Both the position numbers and the translations under genes were made by a program. Source: Rhizobium sullae (GTDB lineage Bacteria > Pseudomonadota > Alphaproteobacteria > Rhizobiales > Rhizobiaceae). From it: a DNA stretch of 64,000 nucleotides. This document shows, piece after piece, positions 17,067 to 25,921 of this stretch. The notes under the pieces were generated by a model that was given only the letters and a program-made list of their open reading frames with translations, was not told the DNA's origin and ran no database searches. The stretch covers positions 2,769,501-2,833,500 of the forward strand of contig NZ_CP104143.1 in NCBI RefSeq assembly GCF_025200715.1, read 5' to 3'. The first letter of the stretch is position 1, and every line of letters starts with the position of its first letter.

Positions 17067-17903
17067 TCACTTATAGGGTTCATCGTCCAACCACCTTTCT
17101 AGCTGATCCCTGGTGATATCATCATGCTTGCAATCGCAAGAGATCGCCTGGCCGCCGCACGATTGGCATTCCTCCATGTCGCAACCTGGGACATGGAACT
17201 GACCTATGAGGACGCCACAGTCGTGACAGATTGGAGGAAGCCTGAACTTCCTCCCATTTTCGTTTTTCACGCGTCGTTCTGAACCGTATCGAATCCGCTC
17301 AAAGGGCGTAGTCACTAAGGATATTGATAAGTGCTGCGCCTGTTCAATGCGCTCCGGCCAGCCCTTCGCAACGAGGTGGCCATTATATTCGACAAGCTCA
17401 GGATCAACACCGCTTTCAGTGTTTTCGCGGGAGGCAGGAGGCTCCTGTCGGCCCATCTTCTCCAAGAGGAGATCGGCGATATCCAGCAACGATACGGTGC
17501 GAAAATCGATGTAACCGATGGTCGGGTTGAGGCCGGGAAGATCAGAATCATCCAACCGAATAGGCAAAATGTATTCTCGACTACTAGAGAATGAACGGGC
17601 TTGTGCCTGTTGAAGCTCGTGCTTCGTCCACGATTTTTGAAGATAACGTTTAGAGACGAAAATTATGCAGTATTCCGCTTGATCGCGGTATATCTGTTGC
17701 AGATGCTGATATAAATCTTTTCCCCAAAGCGTAGATCTCTCGAAATTGTCGTAAAAGACTTTGACATCGCGTTTCTTCAATATTTGAGCAAATTTCTCGA
17801 CCTCAGCGCGATCTTCGCCAGCGAATGATAAGGCGACATCGTAAGGCCGTGGCGTGGAAAATGGTTGTTTGTCAGTCAATGCCGGATCTGGATCGTGTGC
17901 CAA
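17067..17903 (-). CDS. TIR-domain protein with C-terminal Cys-rich domain
   Basis: This 278-residue protein begins with a TIR domain (about residues 20-150): [12 protein letters not shown] is the first strand and box, [10 protein letters not shown] the middle, and SWTKHEL holds E96 at the place of the catalytic glutamate of NAD-cleaving TIR enzymes. A linker is followed by a Cys/His cluster (C226, C229, H237, C241, C246, C249, C256, C258) that looks like a zinc-binding module, including [10 protein letters not shown] and CGGQ. TIR proteins of bacteria often act in anti-phage defence by depleting NAD; that role is inferred here. The GC is lower than in the neighbours. The gene is divergent from the two-TM gene at 18176. 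Confidence 0.8.
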   Translation of the reverse strand: MAHDPDPALTDKQPFSTPRPYDVALSFAGEDRAEVEKFAQILKKRDVKVFYDNFERSTLWGKDLYQHLQQIYRDQAEYCIIFVSKRYLQKSWTKHELQQAQARSFSSSREYILPIRLDDSDLPGLNPTIGYIDFRTVSLLDIADLLLEKMGRQEPPASRENTESGVDPELVEYNGHLVAKGWPERIEQAQHLSISLVTTPFERIRYGSERRVKNENGRKFRLPPICHDCGVLIGQFHVPGCDMEECQSCGGQAISCDCKHDDITRDQLERWLDDEPYK

Positions 17904-18175
17904 GGAGTGTCCTTCCGAAGTGGCAGTCGCGCAACAGCATTCACACCGCGATTTAGCTGTACCTACGCAGGTGCCACATAAATTAAGCGCGTGTTAGCCC
18001 CTACGGCAACACATGCTGTCGAGTGTCCTTCATACGCATTGTGTTGCTCTCGCCCAGGCCGCTTCTGTGCCGACCTTGAGGGGGTAGGATAGACACGGTT
18101 GGATTGACATTTTTCGTGATAGGCGGAAAAGCTCTTCTACCAGAAGCTTAGACCGAGGAGCGTTTTCAGACTGAC

Positions 18176-19027
18176 ATGAGCAAGCATATGCCACTCCTCA
18201 TCGCCGTTGGCATCACGGCAATAGTTCTGGCAGCTTGGTTTCGATTTGCTGATGGGCTTTTGCAAGAGGTGTGGTCCTGTCATACAGGGATAGGTCCAGA
18301 GCGACCCGTCTGGTATGGTCGCCTCAAATGCATGTCAGCAAGTGAGCTCGGAGACGTGCTAGCTGGTTTCTTTGCACCAGCAGCATTTCTTGTTCTTGTT
18401 GTCACCGTTCTCCTGCAGGGCTTGGAGCTGAAAGCACAACGCCAAGAGCTTAGCGAAACCAGAGACGTATTCATCGCTCAGAACGCCTTAATTACCGCAC
18501 AGACAGATGCTGCCGTTAAGAGTGCCAACCTTATGGAACGACAGAACCAGATTCTTCTTGCCCAAGAAGAAGCTCGCTTGGCTGAACTTGCAAAAAGGCG
18601 TTTCGAAAGCACCATGCGACGCCTCGAAACGCTAATCAGAACCAGAATTTGCGAGCAGCACTTATTCGTAGATCCTTCCAATGACGAAACCCATCAACTG
18701 ATTGGGCTGATGCCCAGCGCCCTACCCGCAGACACATTCGCGGCAATTGGGGCAGCCATCCAGCGGGCGCTTGCTGTACATACCGTGAGAGCAACTACGA
18801 ATACTCCCGGCTTGCCGAGCCGCCTCATACTCCTCGATCGATATGGTGCGCGATCAGCTCTATTGCATGCGCTTAACCTGACGGTGCAGGCCATGGAGGA
18901 CGCACAGCAACTCGGAGAGAGCGAGAAAGGTGTGGTCAAGGAGATGAGCTTGGCAGGGTTTGCATGGCTGCTGAGATTTTACACGACTGATCCTGCCGAA
19001 CGTCCAGACGAGGTGATGATCGCCTGA
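18176..19027 (+). CDS. Two-TM coiled-coil membrane protein, possible defence accessory
   Basis: This 283-residue protein has TM helices at about residues 5-21 and 61-81. Between them is a short loop with two Cys. From about 84 to 150 it forms a charged coiled coil. The segment GDVLAGFFAPAAFLVLVVTV followed by LELKAQRQELSETRD is a layout shared with putative abortive-infection membrane proteins and other island proteins. The C-terminal half is a helical cytoplasmic domain with no motif I recognise. A TTGACA (18104-18109) upstream could be a -35 element. The ATG at 18188 is an alternative start. The function is not known. Confidence 0.55.
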   Translation: MSKHMPLLIAVGITAIVLAAWFRFADGLLQEVWSCHTGIGPERPVWYGRLKCMSASELGDVLAGFFAPAAFLVLVVTVLLQGLELKAQRQELSETRDVFIAQNALITAQTDAAVKSANLMERQNQILLAQEEARLAELAKRRFESTMRRLETLIRTRICEQHLFVDPSNDETHQLIGLMPSALPADTFAAIGAAIQRALAVHTVRATTNTPGLPSRLILLDRYGARSALLHALNLTVQAMEDAQQLGESEKGVVKEMSLAGFAWLLRFYTTDPAERPDEVMIA

Positions 19028-19160
19028 TTTGCCCGCGCCCTGCACTTTCGTGCCAGAACTCGGCAGCACGCGCGGAAAAACGCGATGCTAGCGACCACCT
19101 GCACGCCGAATCCGATGACCAAATGATGGCCTTAATGGAAATCAAAAATTCCGGATTGAA

Positions 19161-19200
19161 GTGACAAAATTCCGGAATTTCGCGACCGGCTACAACAGGT
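19161..19200 (+). repeat. Imperfect direct repeat, right copy
   Basis: This is the partner of 17001-17040. Just before it, AAAATTCCGGA occurs once more (19145-19156), giving a tandem layout like the repeated terminal sites of IS21-type elements. No transposase gene lies between the copies. Confidence 0.55.
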
Positions 19201-19253
19201 GTCGAAGGGAACGATCGATGAGGACGATGTCTCCGGGTCGGACACTGTTTTGA

Positions 19254-19330
19254 TGGTAGCGGAGGAGGGATTTGAACCCCCGACACAAGGATTATGATTC
19301 CTCTGCTCTGACCTACTGAGCTACTCCGCC
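19254..19330 (-). tRNA. tRNA-Met (anticodon CAT)
   Basis: This 77-base gene on the - strand folds into a cloverleaf: 7-bp acceptor stem GGCGGAG/CTCCGCT-type, D arm GCTC/GAGC, anticodon stem GAGGA/TCCTT with loop ATCATAA (anticodon CAT), and a T arm with GGTTCAAAT. The CCA end is encoded. The sequence resembles the elongator tRNA-Met of rhizobia; a tRNA-Ile2 with modified CAT is less likely. Its 3' end faces the prophage side, so it is the likely attachment site of the element. Confidence 0.9.
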
Positions 19331-19461
19331 ACTGGTCAACGATGCCGTTCGCAAAGCGACGGCTCGTGGGATGAGCGGCTTATAAGGTGCGGTCCGGCTT
19401 GGTGTCAAGCAGGTGACATCAAGAAAACGGCGGCTTTACAATATGCCGTTTTGCGTCGGGT

Positions 19462-20661
19462 TCAGGCGGCGACAGGGCGGGAAAGCAGGGCCTTCAACGA
19501 GGCCTCGGCCGCCGGCTCGCGCTCGGAACGCTCGACGAAGCCCCCGCCATAGACGCGGGCGTCGTCGCCCGGCGCCGAGTAGAGCGCGCAGGCCTGGCCG
19601 GGTGCCACGCCGGCCTCGCCGACGGTCAGGTCGACATGGATGCCATCTGCATCAGCACGCAGAACGGCGGGCGCAGGTGCCCTGGTGGAGCGAACCTTGG
19701 CGTAGCAGGCAAACCCCTCGCCAGCAGCGGCGTCCAAAAGCGGCTCGTCGCCAAGCCAGTTAACGTCACGAAGATAGACGCGATGCGTCTCGAGCGCCTC
19801 CTTCGGTCCGACTATGACGCGGCGCGAGCGCGCATCGAGAAAGACGACGTAGAGCGGTTCGCCCGTCGCAACGCCGATGCCGCGGCGCTGCCCGATCGTG
19901 TAGTGCAGGATGCCGTCATGGCTTCCGAGCACGCGGCCGTCGAGATGCACGATCTCGCCGGCAAGTGCCGAGTTCGGCTTCAGCTTGGTGATGATATCGG
20001 AATACTTGCCCTGCGGCACGAAGCAGATGTCCTGACTGTCCGCCTTCTTGGCAACGGCTAGACCCATCTCTTCGGCAAGCCTGCGCGTCTCGGCCTTCGG
20101 CAGCCCGCCGAGCGGGAAGCGCAGATAGTCGATCTGCTCCTGGGTGGTCGCGAACAGGAAATAGCTCTGGTCGCGATCGGCATCGGCCGGGCGGTAAAGC
20201 GCGCGGCGGCCGGGATTGCCAGATGCCGGATTCGGCCGCGAACGGATGTAATGGCCTGTCGCCAGCGCGTCGGCACCCAGTTCCTTGGCGGTCGCCAGAA
20301 GATCGGCGAACTTGACGGTCTGATTGCAGGACACGCAGGGGATCGGCGTTTCACCGGCGACATAGCTTTCCATGAAAGGATTGATGACCGTGTCGCGGAA
20401 GCGCTTCTCGTAATCGAGCACGTAATGCGGAATGCCAAGCGTTTCGCAGACCCGGCGCGCATCGTCGATGTCCTGTCCGGCGCAGCAGGAGCCGGCGCGG
20501 TGAACGGCCGCGCCGTGGTCGTAAAGCTGCAGCGTAATGCCGAGCACATCGTAGCCCTGTCGCTTCAAGATACCGGCGACGACGGAACTGTCGACGCCGC
20601 CCGACATGGCGACGACAACGCGCGTATCTTCCGGCTTCTTGTCAAAATCCAGTGTGTTCAC
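19462..20661 (-). CDS. mnmA: tRNA 2-thiouridylase MnmA
   Basis: This 399-residue enzyme puts sulfur on U34 of tRNA-Lys, -Glu and -Gln. The ATP PP-loop SGGVDSS lies at residues 20-26. The catalytic pair is C112 (in PCVSCN) and C213 (in DSQDICF), so the enzyme looks intact. The length and the C-terminal barrel (GQRRGIGV and later GQACALY) are normal for the family, and the N-terminus is slightly extended. It stands alone after the tRNA-Met gene, with an MscS gene upstream on the same strand. Confidence 0.95.
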   Translation of the reverse strand: MNTLDFDKKPEDTRVVVAMSGGVDSSVVAGILKRQGYDVLGITLQLYDHGAAVHRAGSCCAGQDIDDARRVCETLGIPHYVLDYEKRFRDTVINPFMESYVAGETPIPCVSCNQTVKFADLLATAKELGADALATGHYIRSRPNPASGNPGRRALYRPADADRDQSYFLFATTQEQIDYLRFPLGGLPKAETRRLAEEMGLAVAKKADSQDICFVPQGKYSDIITKLKPNSALAGEIVHLDGRVLGSHDGILHYTIGQRRGIGVATGEPLYVVFLDARSRRVIVGPKEALETHRVYLRDVNWLGDEPLLDAAAGEGFACYAKVRSTRAPAPAVLRADADGIHVDLTVGEAGVAPGQACALYSAPGDDARVYGGGFVERSEREPAAEASLKALLSRPVAA

Positions 20662-20693
20662 GGGGGTGCTGCCAATTCAGTGCTTGTTTTGCT

Positions 20694-20752
20694 CCGCCGT
20701 TTGCCCTGCAAATGCGGCGGATTTCCTGCTCTTTCGGCGGGCTCGTCCGCCG
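20694..20752 (-). other. Two GC-rich hairpins upstream of mnmA
   Basis: One stem pairs CCGCCG with CGGCGG and continues with TTTGC/GCAAA after a two-base bulge (20694-20720). A second pairs CGGCGG with CCGCCG (20735-20752). They sit in the gap between the mscS-type gene and mnmA and may end the upstream transcript or fold in the mnmA leader. No T run follows. Confidence 0.4.
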
Positions 20753-20826
20753 GGCTTTCGTGGCCGTGGATATAGAAAGGATTGGGGTTTTGCGCAAGAG
20801 GCGGGGATTTGCAGGACCGCGCCGGA

Positions 20827-21927
20827 CTATTCCGCTGCCGCCTTGCGCCCTCTCTCCTCCCGGCCCTCCAGCACCGCTCTGACCTGCGGCAAGGCTTGCG
20901 GATATTCGCGCTGGATGAAATCGATCAGCTTTTCGCGGATCTCGCAGCGCAGATCGAAGGTTCGCCCGGAATTCGAGGCGGAGGCGAGGATGCGGATTTC
21001 CATGACGCTCTCCCTGAAATCGGTGACGGCGACGTTGATCACTCTCCGGTCCCAGAGCTTGGAGCCGGCCAGTGTCTCCTCCACCTTGGCGCGGATCGCG
21101 GAGACCGGCACGCTGTAGTCGAGATAGATCATGACCGTGCCGATCAGCGATGCGCTTTCGCGCGTCCAGTTCTGGAAAGGGTTCTCGATGAAATAGCTGA
21201 GCGGCAGGACGAGACGGCGCCAGTCCCATATTTTCACGACGACGTAAGTCGAGGTGATCTCCTCGACATTGCCCCATTCGCCCTCGACCAGAAGCGCGTC
21301 GTCGATGCGGATTGGTTGTGTGATCGCAAGCTGGATGCCGGCGAAGAGATTTTTCAGGACCGGCTGCAATGCCAGGCCGACGACGATGCCGGCAGCACCG
21401 GCGGATGCGAGCAGGCTGACGCCATATTGCTTGACCGCGTCGAAGGTCATCATACAGGCCGCGATCGTCACGACGACGATGATCGTATCCGCGATCCGTT
21501 CGATGATCCGCGATTGTGTGACATGCTTGCGCGCGAGTAGATTGTCCTCGGCGTCCAGCTTGAAGCGCCGAAGATAGACCGTCATCCAGATATGCTTGGC
21601 GGTCTTCACCATCCACGCAACCAGGATGATGAAGACGATCAGCAGCACGTGACGCAGCGTCGAGGCCTGATATTCCGTGAGCGGCGAAACCGTGGCGGCA
21701 AAGCCGAGCGCCGCAGCCAGAATTGCCGGCCGGGCCATGCCCTCAAGCCGGGAAACCAGCGACCGCCAGAAGAGATCGCGTGACGCGACGAGGCGTTTCA
21801 GGAGCCGGAAAGCCACGCGATGGAAAAAAAGCGCGAGCGCCACTACGACAGCAAAGATGAGAATGCTGGCCACCCAATCGGGCAGCCAGATGCCTTGGGC
21901 GCGAATATCATTCACAAGGTCGGACAT
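20827..21927 (-). CDS. Mechanosensitive channel of the MscS family
   Basis: This 366-residue inner-membrane protein has about five hydrophobic helices: residues 17-37, 68-85, 90-108, 146-163 and the pore helix near 170-195. The pore helix carries the Ala/Gly-rich pattern LLASAGAAGIVVGLALQPVL, and the beta domain after it has the family pattern PIRIDDALLVEGEWGNVEEI. It releases solutes during osmotic downshock. The length is longer than E. coli MscS and typical of YbdG/YnaI-like rhizobial members. The C-terminal tail is charged. Confidence 0.88.
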   Translation of the reverse strand: MSDLVNDIRAQGIWLPDWVASILIFAVVVALALFFHRVAFRLLKRLVASRDLFWRSLVSRLEGMARPAILAAALGFAATVSPLTEYQASTLRHVLLIVFIILVAWMVKTAKHIWMTVYLRRFKLDAEDNLLARKHVTQSRIIERIADTIIVVVTIAACMMTFDAVKQYGVSLLASAGAAGIVVGLALQPVLKNLFAGIQLAITQPIRIDDALLVEGEWGNVEEITSTYVVVKIWDWRRLVLPLSYFIENPFQNWTRESASLIGTVMIYLDYSVPVSAIRAKVEETLAGSKLWDRRVINVAVTDFRESVMEIRILASASNSGRTFDLRCEIREKLIDFIQREYPQALPQVRAVLEGREERGRKAAAE

Positions 21928-21965
21928 GAAGCGGCACTTAGGGTGCTGTGCAATATGGAAAAGGG

Positions 21966-21989
21966 CAAAAATTCATACAAAAATTCATA
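21966..21989. repeat. Perfect 12-bp tandem duplication
   Basis: Two exact copies of CAAAAATTCATA stand side by side, 39 bases upstream of the MscS-type gene on its non-coding side. It may be part of its promoter region. Confidence 0.6.
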
Positions 21990-22025
21990 CAGGGAGCAAC
22001 GCAAGGCTGTGAAGGATGAACAATT

Positions 22026-24122
22026 TCAACCGTTGATGGCGATGCGCCGCTTTGAGACCGTACCGTAGATCAATTCTTCGGCGCGCGCTGGTGGCATGGC
22101 CTTACCGAGCAGATAACCCTGGGCTTCTCCGAAGCCCTCCTGCTTCAGCCTCTTGAGCTGCTCTTTTGTTTCGACGCCTTCGGCAAGCGTTGTCGCATTG
22201 AAGCCAGAGCCGATGCCGACGACTGCGCGGATGATGGCGAGACTGCCGGCATCGTTCTCGATGCCGGCCACGAAGCTGCGATCAAGCTTGATCTTGTCGA
22301 AGGCAAAGGCGCGAAGATAGCTGAAGGAGGAATAGCCGGTGCCGAAATCATCGATCGCGATACGAATGCCGAGCTCTTTCAATGCGCGCAGCAATGGCAG
22401 GCTCAGCTCGACATCGGCGAGGAAGACGGATTCCGTGATCTCTACTTCCAGCCGCTCCGGCGGCAGGCCGCTGCTGTCAAGGGCGGCGACAACGGTCGAC
22501 AGAAAGCTATTGTGGCGGAACTGGCTGACTGAGAGGTTGACCGCGATCCTCAGATGACCGGGCCACGAAGCAGCAGTACGGCAAGCTTCGCGCAGCACCC
22601 ATTCGCCGATCGGAACGATCAGCCCCGTTTCCTCGGCGATCGAAATGAACTCCGTGGGCGCCACCAGGCCGCGCAGCGGATGGTGCCAGCGGATGAGCGC
22701 TTCGAAGCCTGCAAGACCGTCGTCTTCCAGTCTCACGATCGGCTGATAGTGCAATTCGAATTGATTTTTCTCCAGCGCATCGCGAAGCTCGATGCTCAAC
22801 TGGTGCCACCGCTCTGCTTCGAGCCGCATCTCGGCTTCATAGAAGCGATAGGTCGACCGGCCGCTCGCCTTCGCGGCATAGAGCGCAAGATCGGCATGGC
22901 GCATCAGTACATCGGCATCCTCGGCATGCTCCGGTGCCAGCGCAATCCCGATACTGCAGGTGACATGCTCGTTGACGCCATCGAGATCGAAAGGCGCGGA
23001 AAGCAGCGCGAGAAGCTGTTCGGCAAATCGCTCGGCGCGGCCAACCTCCGCAAGCTTCAGGACAAGGGCGAATTCGTCACCGCCGAGGCGGGCGACGAGA
23101 TCGTCCTCCTGCGCCAACGCGGAAAGGCGCTTCGCAACCTGGCACAGAAGGGTATCGCCAGCGGCGTGTCCCTTGCTATCGTTGATGTGCTTGAAATGGT
23201 CGACATCGAGATAAAGAAGCGCGATCGGAGAAGCCTCCGTCGCTGCGGCAGCATGCAATTCAATATGCTGGGCGAAGGCCGCCCGGTTCGGCAGGCCTGT
23301 CAGCGAATCGTTCATTGCCATGTGGGCAAGCTTCGCTTCGAAGGCCCGCTCTTCTGTCACGTCCTGTGAGATACCGAGCAGATAGCGCGGCGGACTGCCT
23401 TCGGGAGCCGGCAACGCCTTTTTCGCCGTCCGCAGGATACGCTTGACCCCATCAAGCCCATGGATTGTTTCTTCGAAGCTGATCGTTCCGCCGGCGTCGA
23501 AGGCACGGCTGTCCTGCTCGCGGAGGATCGCCGTTTGCGCCGCCGGAAAGATCATGCGGTCGGTGCTGCCGAGCACCTCGTCCGTCGCGCGGCCGACAAT
23601 GACGCTGCAGGCCTCGTTGAAGAGGATATAGCGGCCGTCCTGCGCCATGTCCTTGACGAAAACACCGACCGGAAGGTTGTCGACAATGCTGTCGAGTAGC
23701 GAGCGCGTATCCGTCAGCTGGCGTTTGGCGGCGTTGACCTCCGTGCGGTCCTGCACGATCGCCAGGATGGCGCTCTTTCCGTCGAAGCGAACCTCGCGTC
23801 CGTAGGTCAGCACTTCGAAGGTCTCGCCATTGGCCTTGAGATGCGTCCAGCGCTCAGCCTTTTCGATGTCGGTGCGCGTTTCGACAGCCTTCAGCATGCG
23901 CGCCCGCTCGGCAGCTGGCCGGATATCGAGCACCGTCATGGCAGCAAAATCATCCGGCGCGAAACCGTAAAGGTCCAGCACAGCATCGTTGACGTTCAGG
24001 AAGTGCAACGTTTCCGGATCATAGACCCACATCGGTGACGGATGCGTCTTGAACAGGGAACGGAAATCGTCATTCGGGACTATGATCTCAGCGGACTTTT
24101 TCAAGGTTACGGCCGTGGGCAA
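22026..24122 (-). CDS. PAS-PAS-GGDEF-EAL cyclic-di-GMP protein
   Basis: This 698-residue cytoplasmic protein has two PAS sensor domains (about residues 20-130 and 140-260), a GGDEF domain with an intact GGDEF at 347-351, and an EAL domain with EALIRW at about 474-479. The EAL domain also carries DDFGTGYSS and EGVET, so its phosphodiesterase residues are present. The RxxD inhibitory site before GGDEF is absent (the sequence reads AQED there). It could therefore both make and break c-di-GMP, or use the GGDEF domain as a GTP sensor. The start is a TTG with a weak ribosome site; no better upstream start is seen, because an in-frame TGA lies 12 bases before it. Confidence 0.88.
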   Translation of the reverse strand: MPTAVTLKKSAEIIVPNDDFRSLFKTHPSPMWVYDPETLHFLNVNDAVLDLYGFAPDDFAAMTVLDIRPAAERARMLKAVETRTDIEKAERWTHLKANGETFEVLTYGREVRFDGKSAILAIVQDRTEVNAAKRQLTDTRSLLDSIVDNLPVGVFVKDMAQDGRYILFNEACSVIVGRATDEVLGSTDRMIFPAAQTAILREQDSRAFDAGGTISFEETIHGLDGVKRILRTAKKALPAPEGSPPRYLLGISQDVTEERAFEAKLAHMAMNDSLTGLPNRAAFAQHIELHAAAATEASPIALLYLDVDHFKHINDSKGHAAGDTLLCQVAKRLSALAQEDDLVARLGGDEFALVLKLAEVGRAERFAEQLLALLSAPFDLDGVNEHVTCSIGIALAPEHAEDADVLMRHADLALYAAKASGRSTYRFYEAEMRLEAERWHQLSIELRDALEKNQFELHYQPIVRLEDDGLAGFEALIRWHHPLRGLVAPTEFISIAEETGLIVPIGEWVLREACRTAASWPGHLRIAVNLSVSQFRHNSFLSTVVAALDSSGLPPERLEVEITESVFLADVELSLPLLRALKELGIRIAIDDFGTGYSSFSYLRAFAFDKIKLDRSFVAGIENDAGSLAIIRAVVGIGSGFNATTLAEGVETKEQLKRLKQEGFGEAQGYLLGKAMPPARAEELIYGTVSKRRIAING

Positions 24123-24251
24123 TGAATGCGTTCAATGAAAATATCGAGCTGTTTATAGGGGAAAAAACTAAATAAAATCAGAATCATAGATCGCCTAAAC
24201 TTTAGGCGGACGCATGCTGATTAGGCAATCGGGAGCCATTTCATAGCCTCA

Positions 24252-24276
24252 GGAACAATCCGCCGAGCAGTTTGTT
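24252..24276 (+). promoter_or_regulatory. EcfG-type general stress promoter
   Basis: GGAAC (24252-24256), 17 bases, GTT (24274-24276) matches the alphaproteobacterial EcfG/RpoE2 consensus GGAAC-N16/17-(C)GTT. It lies about 80 bases upstream of the small stress-type gene and would drive the three-gene set that follows. Confidence 0.62.
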
Positions 24277-24355
24277 TTCTAGGGAGAACCCTGAGACTGC
24301 AACGCGGCAAAACCAGCCGCTTCGCAAATCGCCGCAAAGATGAAGGGAGCTGATC

Positions 24356-24562
24356 ATGACCTCGGCCAAGCATCCCAAGACGACCAAACCGAGCGACCGC
24401 GATCTGACCGACGATCCTGGTATCGGTCGCTCGCGCGGCATTTCCACGCCGCCGGACGATGAGACGCTGCGGGGAGAGAATACCGTCGAAGGAGACGTTG
24501 CGAACGATACAACACCGCAGGGCGGTATTGATCCCCGCCATCGCGGCCGTACGAACAAATAG
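24356..24562 (+). CDS. Small hydrophilic protein, likely stress-induced
   Basis: This 68-residue protein is very polar and rich in Asp, Thr, Gly and Pro (KHPKTTKPSDRDLTDDPGIG), without hydrophobic segments, so it is probably disordered. AGGGAG precedes the ATG at good distance. It is the first gene after an EcfG-type promoter and lies 27 bases before the esterase-like gene. I do not recognise a named family, although proteins of this kind are frequent in rhizobial general-stress regulons. Confidence 0.65.
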   Translation: MTSAKHPKTTKPSDRDLTDDPGIGRSRGISTPPDDETLRGENTVEGDVANDTTPQGGIDPRHRGRTNK

Positions 24563-24589
24563 AAGATCATATTTCGAAAGGAGGCTCAA

Positions 24590-25921
24590 GTGACTCTCCT
24601 GGAGCTTAAACCGAATCAAGCGGACGGCGTCGCGCATGCCATCCGACATGCATGCCAGCTCCTGCCTGATCCCATCAATATGATTGAATTCGGCGCTTTC
24701 TTCGATCCTTACGTCGACGGTTCGAAAGTCGTTCTCCTCGGCGAGGCAACGCATGGCACGGCGGAGTTCTACCGGGCGCGCGCGGCAATAACCCGTAACC
24801 TCATCGAAAATCACGGCTTCAACATCATCGCCGTCGAAGCCGATTGGCCCGATGCAGAGCGTATCGACCGCCATGTGCGCCATCGGAACGCGCGGATCTA
24901 CGATGCCGAGTCCTTTATACGTTTTCCGGATTGGATGTGGCGCAATGCCGAATTCGAGCAGTTCGTCTCGTGGCTGCGCAGCTATAATGAGAGCCTTGAG
25001 CCGAACCGGCGCGTCGAATTCCGTGGCGTGGATATTTATTCGCTGAACAGCTCGATCAAGGCGGTGCTCGATTATCTCCAGCGCATCGACCCCGACGAGG
25101 CGATGGAAGCCCGCCGCCGTTACGCCTGCCTGACGCCCTGGCAGGAGCGGCCCGCGGCTTATGCCCGTGCCATCCTTTCCGGCGTTCAGGAGGAATGCGA
25201 ACCGGCCGTCGTCGCCCAATTGCAGGAACTGCTCACCCGCGAGCTCGACTATGCCGCCGCTGACGGCGAGGACTTTCTCGATGCGGCTCAAAATGCGCGT
25301 ATCGTCGCGACGGCCGAACACTACTACCGGGCGATGTACCGCAGCAGCAACGATTCCTGGAATCTGCGCGACAAGCACATGTTCGAAACGCTCCAGAGAT
25401 TGATGGAACACCGGCCAGACGCAAGGGTCGTCGTGTGGGCCCACAACTCGCACATCGGCAACGCCGCTGCGACCGCCATGGGCTGGGATGGCCAGTTCAA
25501 CATCGGGGAGCTTGCCCGGATTGCTTATGGCGACGAGGCCCTTCTCGTCGGCTTCGGGACGGACCGCGGTACGGTAGCCGCCGCCGATGATTGGGATCAA
25601 CCGGCGAAGATCAAGATCGTCATCCCGTCGCGTCCGGACTCTTACGAGCGTGTTTTCCGGCAGACCGCGATACCGAGATCGCTGACCGATCTGCGGGGAA
25701 CCCGGGATCGGGCAGTGCGCGAAATCTTGTCGGAACGGCGGCTGGAGCGCGCCATTGGCGTCGTTTACAGGCCGGACAGCGAATTCTACAGCCACTATTT
25801 CGAAGCAGTGCTTCCGGAGCAGTTCGACTGCTACCTTTGGTTTGAAGAAACAAAGGCCGTAAATCCGCTTGCCGCCGTGCGTCCGCAAGGCGTACCCGAA
25901 ACCTATCCGTTCGGACTGTGA
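24590..25921 (+). CDS. Erythromycin-esterase-like protein
   Basis: This 443-residue protein of the EreA/B-like fold carries GEATHGTAEF (residues about 48-57, with the conserved Glu and His), RRVEFRGVDIYSLNSS, and WAHNSHIGNA near residue 283. Family members with this length are usually not macrolide esterases but stress proteins of unknown substrate. It begins with GTG, supported by a strong AAAGGAGG 5 bases upstream. Its stop overlaps the next start (GTGA), so it is co-translated with the phosphoribosyltransferase. Confidence 0.8.
   Translation: MTLLELKPNQADGVAHAIRHACQLLPDPINMIEFGAFFDPYVDGSKVVLLGEATHGTAEFYRARAAITRNLIENHGFNIIAVEADWPDAERIDRHVRHRNARIYDAESFIRFPDWMWRNAEFEQFVSWLRSYNESLEPNRRVEFRGVDIYSLNSSIKAVLDYLQRIDPDEAMEARRRYACLTPWQERPAAYARAILSGVQEECEPAVVAQLQELLTRELDYAAADGEDFLDAAQNARIVATAEHYYRAMYRSSNDSWNLRDKHMFETLQRLMEHRPDARVVVWAHNSHIGNAAATAMGWDGQFNIGELARIAYGDEALLVGFGTDRGTVAAADDWDQPAKIKIVIPSRPDSYERVFRQTAIPRSLTDLRGTRDRAVREILSERRLERAIGVVYRPDSEFYSHYFEAVLPEQFDCYLWFEETKAVNPLAAVRPQGVPETYPFGL

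Noticed and set aside
24221..25888. 555-codon open frame on the - strand
   Set aside because: It is a mirror of the erythromycin-esterase-like gene, with no ribosome site and no family pattern.
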